Shown: in pieces, positions 56,072-64,000 of the stretch | How positions within the stretch are numbered: the stretch's first letter is position 1 | Layout: each line of letters begins with the position of its first letter | Assembly: GCF_019320115.1 (NCBI RefSeq) | Contig: NC_089597.1 | Span: forward strand, 123,591,485 to 123,655,484 | Reading direction: 5' to 3' | DNA length: 64,000 bases | Origin: Miscanthus floridulus | Taxonomy: Eukaryota; Streptophyta; Magnoliopsida; Poales; Poaceae | Notes under the pieces: model-generated | Database searches by the model: none | Told to the model about the DNA's origin: nothing | What the model saw: the letters and a program-made list of their open reading frames with translations, nothing else | Translations under genes and position numbers: made by a program

Positions 56072-57659
56072 TGAAAGGGGACCATGACGCTTAAGAGGGG
56101 GGTGAATTAGGCAACTTAAAACTCTAACTCTAAACTATGGCCTCTTTTTCTAACCTTAGCAAAACCTATGCAAAGGATAAATTATCTTGATGTGCAACTA
56201 AGGTTTTGCTAGTGTGTTGCTATCTCTACCGCAAAAAGGAGTTATGCAAATAATGTAAATGTGGAAGCTAAAGAGTAAGGTAGAGATATGCAAACTCCCA
56301 TCGACGACTCCGGTATTTTTACCGATGTATCGAGAAGCACGCAAGCTTCCCCCTAGTCCTCGTTGGAGCCCCTCGCAAGAAATCCCTCGCAAGGGACAAG
56401 CTCCCGATCGGGTAACTCCGTGGATAGCCCCGGGCTATCCCCACGCGCAAGTGGGTCTCTAGTGTGCCTTCTGGCAAGCCTCTCCCAGACCGCTCCCCAT
56501 CGTCTTCACTATCAAGCTTCCAACCAAAACGTCGCGGGCCTTGTTCCCTCTAGTACACGGTGGCGGCCACACCACAAACGCGGTTGGTGGGATCTCGTAA
56601 GACTACAAGCCCCTCTGATGTACAATAATGGTGCGCGCAAGCACCGAGTGGTAAGAGGTATGCAAACTTCACTAAACACTAGGCCTAAACCTAGAGCAAG
56701 CGCATAAGTGGTGGTCTAATCAACTTAAGCACTTCGCAAAAGCACCTACGCTAATCACCTAATGAATCACTAAGCACTATGCAAGTGGAGATCGCTAAAA
56801 TGGTGTATCAATACCCTTGGTATGTTTCCTCAGCTCCACTCTTCTCAAATGGCTGGTTTTGGGGACTATTTATAAGCCCCACTAAGAAAGTAGCAGTTGG
56901 GGACGAAATCCCACTTTTCTGCTAGTGACCGGACGATGATCACGTCCTGACCGTACACGTCCGGTCGTCCCAACCGTTGGAGCGAGCGTGTTGATCGGAC
57001 TCAACTCAGAGTCCGGTCATCATCGACTGGACACGTCTGGTCGCGCTGGCGCTGCTCTGGAACCTCTCTTGAAATGATCAGACAGTCCACTTCGTGCGTT
57101 CGGTCATCCACTATGCTGTGTCCGGTCATGCTAAAGTCACTGCCGTGATGATGAACAATGTCACCGATGCGTCCGGTCACTTTCAGTTTTCATCGTCTGG
57201 TCGCTGCTGTTGATGCCTACTGTTGCCGAGCAACTGATCGGATGATGAACAATGTCACCGATGCGTCCGGTCACTTTCAGTTTTCATCGTCTGGTCGCTG
57301 CTATTGATGCCTACTGTTGCCGAGCAACTGATCGGACTCGTCCGGTCCCTATAAGGGCTGTGTCCGGTCGCTGCGTCCGGTCACACTACCAAGCATGTTT
57401 CTTTGCAATATTGCATCCGGCTTGGTTCTTATCTTCGTGCTTGGACTATGCTTGATATATTGGGTCTTCTCTTGTGCTTTTTGGGGTCTTTCTTAAGGTG
57501 TTGATCATCGGATCATCACGTCACCTTCGTCCAAGTCACATCTTGCACCCTATTGAACTACAAAACAATCATTTGCAAATTTATTAGTCCCATTTGGTTA
57601 TGTTGGTCATCAAACACCAAAATCCAAAGTAAATGGGCCTAGGGTCCATTTTCCTTACA
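56072..57659 (-). repeat. C2 5' LTR (about 1.59 kb)
   Basis: Begins TGTAAGGAAA (minus strand, 57659) and ends CCCCTTTCA (56072). It contains a near-perfect 94-bp tandem duplication at 57147-57334 with one mismatch. GTCCGGTC-like words recur many times between 56930 and 57400. Bounds rest on one LTR copy only, so the outer edge is slightly uncertain. Confidence 0.75.
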
Positions 57660-57699
57660 TACACCAATATGCCTAATATGTTTTTTCCATGAAACCGAT

Positions 57700-58900
57700 T
57701 GTCGGGTTCATTAACCCAGGGTCCCTCATGGATCGGCTTCCCAGCAAATGATGAGCCCAGCACACGACGTTGCGAACGACGTGTAAACTCCTAGGCCGGC
57801 CCAAACACCTAAATGATAGGCCAAAAGGGCGATCCAATCTCTGACTAGAAGGCCTCGCTAAGGAGGAACAGCGCTCGCTTCCGACTCTGGCCCGCCTCTC
57901 TGACCGGAAGGCCTGTCCAAGGAGGAACAACGCTCGCTATTGACTCTGGCCCGCCTCTCCGATCGAAAGGCCTGGACAAGGAGGAACAACGCTCGCTTCT
58001 GACTCCGGTCCACCTGACCGACCGGAAGGCCTAGACAAACACCGCTTCCGAACTCCGACCTGCATCACCGACCGGGGACGCACCGCTCGGTGAGGACCAG
58101 GAAATGGACAGGGCAAGTAAGGCAGGGCATGCAAGTCGACCACGATACCGAGCACCGTACCCTGCACACCTACAGGACAGTAACCGACAGGACATGTTAG
58201 AAGGGTGCCCTGCAACCTTCCAGGCATGCCAGAACCCAAGTAGTGTTGTGGGCGCCGACATTTGCCCTATAGTGTTGTGGGCTCCATCAACTACCATACC
58301 AGACAAACGCAGTAAGGCTCCCCCCACATGCCTCTATACATCAACTGTGTTGTGGGCGCCGTCATCTACCATACATGGTGAATACGGTAAAACCTCCCAC
58401 ATGCGTCTGACAACAACAGTGTTATGGGTGCCTACCATAATCTTGTACCCAACGGCATGGGTAACAAGACTTAGTAGCATGCGTACTCTCCCTCTCTCGC
58501 TAGTAAGGCCATCCCCTTCATCTATAAAAGGGGATGCACTCTCTCCCAATAGAGACATCGGAGAGTTCACTCACACACAACAACAGAACCACTAGGTTCA
58601 AACCTCGAGCGCACGCTCAAACACTCAGCGCACGTAGGAGCTCCTGTCACTCTCGTCCCTTCAGACCAGAGTCCGACTGGGCCTCTTGCACCCCCCATCT
58701 TTCTCCCTTTTGTTTGTAACCCCACAGCAAACTTCGAGCACCTGGGCTCAGGAATAAAGTCACCGACCGACTCAAACTGGACGTAGGGCACATTGCCTGA
58801 ACCAATATAAACCTTATGTCATTGAGTGCTAGGCCACATCCGATCACAACATCCAGCAAAACTACAAATATTTATGTGTTGGTCACTTTCTGCAACGACA
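57700..58900 (+). repeat. G3 5' LTR (about 1.2 kb)
   Basis: TGTCGGGTTC to CAACGACA. It has a TATA box CTATAAAAGGGG (about 58520-58531) and an AATAAA at about 58752. Three degenerate 60-bp units around CGGAAGGCCTGGACAAGGAG lie at about 57840-58020. Four copies of GTGTTGTGGGCGCC-like sequence lie at about 58240-58430. The ORFs within are incidental. Confidence 0.8.
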
Positions 58901-58901
58901 G

Positions 58902-58919
58902 TTGGCACCATCCATGGGG
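58902..58919 (+). other. G3 primer-binding site
   Basis: TTGGCACCATCCATGGGG directly follows the LTR. Related gypsy elements have TTGGCGCC..GTGGGGA here. Confidence 0.65.
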
Positions 58920-59375
58920 AAGACGTTGTACGTTCACGCTTTTGGTCATCGGATGGCCCACTTTTCTGGTATCTTCGCCATGGCGGGTTCGAGCGATACG
59001 GCTCGTTTCGACTCATTGGAGTTTCCCGCACTCCCACCTATTGGAATGTGGGTTCCACCCACCTTCAAGCCATCCTAGACCTTCGTCTTCGGGAGCTTGG
59101 ATTTCATCGCCGACCGGCTCGGCGTACTTCACCTCCGCGAGGAGGCACCCATCCCAGCGCCCGTCGGAGGGGCGCCCTCCATCGGCTCTGGGTCTCCTGG
59201 CAACTTCAATGACAAGGTGCATGCGCTTCATTCCGAGCAAACACTCTGCTCAAACCCCGCTGTGAGTATCGTACATACTATTATCTACTCGCTACTTACT
59301 ATCTTCCACCGATTCTCCGGAGGGACCCCGCTGTCCCTGTCGTGACCACCATGTGTCTGGTTCCCCTATGGCTTC

Positions 59376-61233
59376 GTGTCCTCCATGGACGCATACGCTC
59401 AGGGGCTCCGAAGGATGCTATCGCCGCCCCCTCTCACATCCGAATTCATGGGAATGGCGAGCTATGCTCCCAATTGTTTCCACGAGCTCCTGGATGACGA
59501 TGTTGAGAGCGACGGCTCTAGCATCGGCGATGTCGTGGCACCTAGCCACCCACTGTCCTGGGAGTGCGCTATGGCGGATGCCCTAGGACAGCCGCCTATG
59601 GTAGCAGAGTCTATACAGACCCACACCCCCCTAGACCATTGTGCGGGGGCCCTCGCGTGTGCGTAGGAGCACAACGAGGAGCTACGACAAAGGCGGCAGA
59701 ACCAGCCGGCACCTGTGCCGGCGCACTCAGCGCACCACGGTGCGCCCTGGGCATGTAACCCGGCGAGCGACGCTTAGGGTCACGCCCGCCAAGTCTAGCT
59801 CGACATCGTGGATGGGAACGATCCCCCATTGTTCGCCCGGGCTAGGCAGAACATCGCCGCTGCAACGATGCTTCTGTGCGGTGTCCCCAAGCCTGTCGAC
59901 CCCCAAGAGCGGGCGGTCCACCGAAACCTCTGGGCACTAGTGGAGACTGCCGTAGTTCAACAGGCAGAGAGCTCCGCATCACGACATCGACTCGTGGCCT
60001 CTCTCCCCACCAGGGGAGTGAGGATGCACCAGACGAATCGCTCCATCCGCTCACCGCTACAGCTGCCGAGCATGGCACAGGAGGTCGCAGCTGTGCCATA
60101 GCCTGACCTGGTGCCCGCTCCACACCAACCCCCTATGCGCGAATGGCTCGGACCGAACCAAGACGCTCACAACGTCATCAGCAACTAGCGTCGGGCCTGG
60201 CATGATGATGACGTCCATTGGGTGATAGTAAGGGCGGGTGACACGGACCCCGGCCGGACCATCGATAGGAGCAGCGAAATGCACCCTAGGCATTGTCGCC
60301 GATCGAAAGACTGGAGCCCCAGCTCGGATGGCCCGGGATTGCGGGCCTTTGGGCGATGCATCCAGAGAGCGTCGTTCCCATAGTGCTTCCGATCGCCCAC
60401 CAACATCACCAAGTACACCGGGGAGATGAACCCCGATATATGGCTCGAAGATTTCTGGCTTGCCTGCCGAGCCGGAGGAGTGGATGATGACCACTTCATC
60501 ATTCAGTACCTCCCCATTTATGTGGGGGAACATGTTCGAGCATGGCTCGAATTCCTCCCTCATGACACCATCCGTGACTGGACGGACCTCAAGAGGGTCT
60601 TCGTCGGGAACTTCCAGGGGACGTATGTCCGCCCTGGGAACTCCTAGGACCTCAAGAGTTGCCAGCAGGAGCCCAGCGAGCCCCTACGGGATTACATCCG
60701 CATGTTCTCCAAAAGATGCAACTCCCTCCCTAACGTTGTCGACGCGGATGTCATCAGCGCATTCCTCTCTAGGACAACCTGTGAGTCCCTGACCCACAAG
60801 CTTGGCTGCCTAAAGCCCCGTACCACCCGCGACCTGTCGATGTCGCCACGAACCATGCCTCTAGCGAGGAGGCGGTCAGAGCAGTCTTCAATGAAGGCTA
60901 GGACAAAGGCAAGGTCAAGCGTGAGTATCAGGACGAGGGCCCCTCCATGCAGAGGGGCAAAAAGAAAAAGAAGGATCGGCGCCGACCAGCCAACTCTGCG
61001 TTGGTCACCACGACTGATCGCACGGGCAAGCAGTCCTAGTAGGGTCTGCCTGACCACTTCAACGAGCTCATGGAGAGCCCATGCACCAACCACGCCTACC
61101 CCATCAAGCACCTCTACAAGGACAGCGAACTTCTCAAGCGCTTTCTGTGATAGGCCGGCGGGCCGAAGGAAGGAAAGGGCAAGGAGATAGCAGCCAAGAA
61201 AGGGGGCGTGGCGGGCAAGGATGCGGACGACTG
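59376..61233 (+). pseudogene. gag: G3 gag
   Basis: An N-terminal part opens at 59376 (MSSMDAYAQGLRRML), followed by a decayed middle. The conserved core opens at 60426: MNPDIWLEDFWLACRAGG, then FIIQYLPIYVGEHVRAWLEF, then VFVGNFQGTYVRPGNS. A TAG follows (Trp in relatives), then DLKSCQQEPSEPLRDYIRMF and DVISAFLSRTTCESLTHKLG. A frame change near 60835 leads to NHASSEEAVRAVF, a basic KKKKKDRRRP stretch and DHFNELMESPCTNHAYPIKH. It ends around AAKKGGVAGKDADD-stop. Confidence 0.8.
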
Positions 61234-61235
61234 AA

Positions 61236-61350
61236 AGTCCCTATACGGTGACCAAAGTAATTCAACCAGGCGCCTATCGACTAAAGGACGACAACGGCGA
61301 CATTCTCACCAAAACTTGGAACATCGAACAGCTACATCGTTTCTTCCCCT
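61236..61350 (+). pseudogene. G3 residual integrase C-terminal tail
   Basis: SPYTVTKVIQPGAYRLKDD and TWNIEQLHRFFP-stop match the end of Tat integrases (WNIEQLRRFY-type ending). It follows the gag stop within a few bases, showing a deletion of the whole of pol except this tail. Confidence 0.75.
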
Positions 61351-61829
61351 AAAACTCGGTTTTACCATTTTTTACTTAACGTTTGCTCCTATAAAGCACC
61401 CCGGCCCGAACACTTTCAGCCTGGGTCGCTCGGGGGCTCCATGGAGGTACCATACCAACTCTCTTTTTTGTTTACTATCATTTGGTAAAATACCTTCCTA
61501 CCCGAACGAAAGGGTAGTTCATTCCCTTAATTACCTTACGTAGCTTTGCTTTAAATATTTTGACCGATCGCACCCCGCCTCTACCTACGGTTACGAGCAG
61601 CTGAGCCTCGTGGGCCAAGCTTGGGCTCTTAAGGTTGCAGCCTATGGGACCAATGGGTAGGTGCAAAAAAGAAAGAATAAAAAACAAAGCTATGCTAGGG
61701 TAAAAACAAGGAACGGACGGGACAAGCTTCCCCGAATGAAGTGATTCCATCACAAAAATGAAACATGTTGTATTCATTAAAACACAAAAACATTTACACG
61801 GGGGCTTCCCCACGAACTCATCCCTTCCA
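61351..61829. other. G3 spacer between integrase tail and antisense ORF
   Basis: Untranslated sequence. Short ORFs only, none conserved. Confidence 0.45.
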
Positions 61830-63966
61830 TATGCTAAGTACTTCTACTTTACAAGCTATTGTGGCTACCTGGCGGCATTGGCTGTTAGTATGATCGATGA
61901 GGGTAGGGCTTGCCTGTCCTCCGACTGGGCAACGTTCGGCTCAGTTGAAGGTAGGGCGACGTCTGCTTCTGACCTAGGCTCCACGCCATCCATATGTTGG
62001 GCGACGTCCTCCTAACGCGCGCCTTCGACCGTGTCCGCACGGCGTGCATCCATCACCCACTGCGCGGAGACTTGCTCGGCCACCAACTTTGCGTGTGGCA
62101 GCAAGCTCTCCCCGAGTGAGTGGATGTCCTCCACACTCTAGCCATCGGCATACCCACTGCAGATGGCGGTGAAGTCTAGGTCCGAGTGGTATGTCAACAC
62201 CGAAGTCAACACCCCCGACGTCCCATAGAATAGCCTATCGGTGATGAGGGCTCGAACCTCATCCAAAACCTCTGCCAGCCGGATGGCGAGCGCGCTGGTA
62301 CTTGGCGCCGACCCAAAGACCTCCGAGATAACGAGCTAGGCAACATTGCGTAGCTGGTCAAGTTCCCCCTCAAGAGCACATCGCTCTTCAAGGGACTTGG
62401 CCAGTGCCTCCACATTCCGACCAATCATCGCCTTGGCCGTCTCCAGGTCCTGCTCCAACGACTCCACATTTCCTCCCAGCTCTGGAAGAAGGCCGACAAG
62501 CTCAGAAGTAGGCTAAAGAAAAGAAAACCAAGACACCAAAAGCATAAAGGGTATGTACCGAGGCATGTGTTCTCAAGGATGGAGAGTCTCTCCTCCTGTC
62601 GAGTCACCTGCTCGCACAACTGGAAGTTAAACTCCTCAGTCCCAAGCACCCGGCCCCAGAGCTCAAGCACTTCCTGGTTGGCCCCCGACCGGGCCTTCCG
62701 CTCCAACTCTAGGGTCTCTAGGGTACTCTGGAGTGCCACCTCAGTCTCCGCCATGGACTTCTGTCACGCCGCCTTGGTCTCCGCCTGGTGGACCTTCACC
62801 GCCTCAAGCGCCCGCTCGGTGGTGGTCGCCCGCGCCCCGGTCATCTCCGCCGCCTGGTCTTAGGACTCACGGCGGGCAGACTCCAGCTCGTGCTCAAGCT
62901 TGGTGACCCGGGCGTGCTCCATTCGGAGGAAGCAAGACTTGCAGCTCGACATCTCCTCTAGACCCTGCAAAATAAGAAGCAAGCAAGATGAGGCAACCGA
63001 TGAAAGACCAGGAGTCAAAGACGAACATAGAAAACTCACCACTATGACACAGGACAGGTCAACCGTGACCGCATGCTAGACGGACTTGGCGTGCTCTAGG
63101 GCCTCCTCCAGCTTCACCCTGGTTTGGGCGAGATCGGACTCCATCGCAAGTCCTCTCCCCCCAAGCACGTCCTAGAGCTGACACTCCTGCTCATCCTGAA
63201 GGACAAACCACACCTTCCTCAGGTCCTCAGGACAGGGCCACACCAGGTCAGTCGCCCCCTACCTGCTGGAGGGCCTAGACGACGATTGGACCACCGCTAG
63301 CTCCTGCAATGGCACCGATGGCTCCACCTCATCACCTTCCTCGCCATTGGAGGGGATCTCCACTACCTTGATCTCACGGTCCTCCAACGGACGTTCCACC
63401 TCTGGCCTAGCCGCGACCTCCCCTGACACCTCCGGCTCCAACCAGGAGGGTGAACCATGTAGCCCTCCGCCCGGTGAGGCAGGGAGCCCGGTCTCCCTCT
63501 CTTCTTCTGCCGTAGCTGGTGCAGGAGGGGCCACAAGGGTTACCACCGATGCGGCCTCTGCCGTCACGGCCGGAATCACCACCAACACCGTCGCCACCGC
63601 TGCCACCGTACTGGCGACTGACCTGAGGGGCGCCGCCCCTGAAGGGAAGGACCCATCGCCACCACCTTGCTCTCCCCACCGCTCACCATGGTTCACTGCA
63701 AGGTGGGCCTCCAATCCTCTCGCATGGGAGTTGGCGCGATGCTCAGCCCCATCAGCATCTGGCCGCTGTCGAAAGAAATACAAGTCAGTCGCACTCCAGA
63801 AAACTCGAACAAAAAGATCGAAAAGAAACAAAGAAAAGGCATACCGGGATGTAAGCGGTAGGGCTCTGAAGCCCTGACCCGACATCAATGGGCCCGCCGG
63901 GTGAGGACCGCTCCCGAGCCGCGACCCACACCCCCTCAATTCAATCAGGGGGGGGAGTCGACCCAA
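61830..63966 (-). pseudogene. Antisense extra ORF of G3 (several exons, degenerate)
   Basis: On the minus strand, opposite to gag. The first readable segment (63966-63259) has a Pro/Ala-rich low-complexity part and an acidic end (DREIKVVEIPSNGEEGDEVE). The next exon ends at a good donor (GTG|GTGAGT at 63039), and a 75-bp intron (63039-62965) ends TTGCAG. The following exon is a long coiled coil: MEHARVTKLEHELESARRES, a TAG, then ALQSTLETLELERKARSG and EQVTRQEERLSILENTCLG. A second intron lies at about 62560-62519 or wider. The rest (about 62515-61835) reads ELVGLLPELGGNVESLEQ through RALITDRLFYGTSGVLTSV to LTANAARQ, with TAGs at about 62344 and 62142. Unknown function, same type of gene as in G1. 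Confidence 0.65.
62965..63039 (-). other. Intron of G3 antisense ORF
   Basis: Donor GTCATAGTG|GTGAGT and acceptor CTTATTTTGCAG|GG, 75 bp, almost the same length as the intron in the G1 antisense ORF (74 bp). Confidence 0.6.
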
Positions 63967-64000
63967 CTAGCTCCTGCTCAGCCCACGAATCACCACGACC

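Larger units (their letters stand above)
53926..57659 (-). mobile_element. C2: SIRE/Maximus-type copia, 3' truncated
   Basis: Minus-strand 5' LTR (56072-57659), PBS and gag are present. Protease, integrase, RT and the 3' LTR are missing because the element stops at the CACTA-like fragment. A large acidic, coiled-coil gag and a long LTR fit the SIRE/Maximus lineage of copia. Confidence 0.8.
57700..64000 (+). mobile_element. G3: Tat-type gypsy element, non-autonomous, cut by window edge
   Basis: 5' LTR, PBS, gag, a short integrase tail and an antisense ORF block follow each other on the plus strand. Protease, RT, RNase H and integrase core are all missing: gag passes into the last about 35 codons of integrase at 61236-61350. 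The 3' LTR should lie beyond 64000. Left target bases would be CCGAT (57695-57699). Confidence 0.85.

Noticed and set aside
62567..62863. 98-codon plus-strand ORF in G3
   Set aside because: Shadow of the minus-strand coiled-coil antisense gene.

Overview
The window looks like repeat-rich intergenic DNA from a grass, most likely a panicoid (sorghum, sugarcane, Miscanthus or maize-like). This is inferred from the families present: CACTA elements with TTTGCCGAGTG or TTTAGTCCCGGTT subterminal repeats, Tat- and Tekay-type gypsy elements, a SIRE-type copia element, a Stowaway MITE and a monocot-style CC-NB-LRR gene. Almost everything is transposable element sequence. No gene of clear host function is intact.

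Layout, left to right. (1) 1-8784: Tat-type gypsy element G1 on the minus strand, inserted into the left LTR of the next element. (2) 8785-17689: gypsy element G2 on the minus strand, with 3.3 kb LTRs. (3) 17690-19030: the 5' half of a CC-NB-LRR (NLR) resistance-gene homologue, with CC and P-loop to RNBS-C. (4) 19030-32865: a foreign block holding a FAR1/MULE transposase pseudogene, a 59-bp tandem array, a small ORF split by CACTA element T1 (27167-29115), and non-coding DNA. (5) 32866-33807 and 46826-47335: the LRR half of the NLR, split by copia element C1 (33808-46820; target duplication GAGCA). C1 is itself split by CACTA element T2 (34227-42084; target duplication GGG). (6) 48286-51531: CACTA element T3 (target duplication TTG). 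(7) 51532-53640: MITEs and a promoter-like stretch. (8) 53641-57659: a CACTA-like end joined to a truncated SIRE-type copia element C2. (9) 57700-64000: Tat-type gypsy element G3 on the plus strand, running off the window.

The insertion order can be read from the sequence. G1 is younger than G2, T2 is younger than C1, and C1 is younger than the LRR exon it splits. By hand count, the C1 LTRs differ at about 6 positions plus one 2-bp indel in about 388 bp. The overlapping G1 LTR ends differ at about 8-9 positions in 145 bp.

The elements share several features. None of the three gypsy elements keeps a recognisable reverse transcriptase, although gag and the ends remain. G1 and G3 both carry an intron-containing ORF antisense to the element between integrase and the 3' LTR. 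T2 carries three minus-strand genes: a two-exon GRF-type zinc-finger gene, a TNP2 transposase and a multi-exon ULP1-type cysteine peptidase with its catalytic residues visible. Several coding regions are broken by many in-frame stops with no frameshifts, which suggests mutation by deamination of methylated cytosine. I found no tRNA, rRNA, CRISPR array or bacterial-type system.
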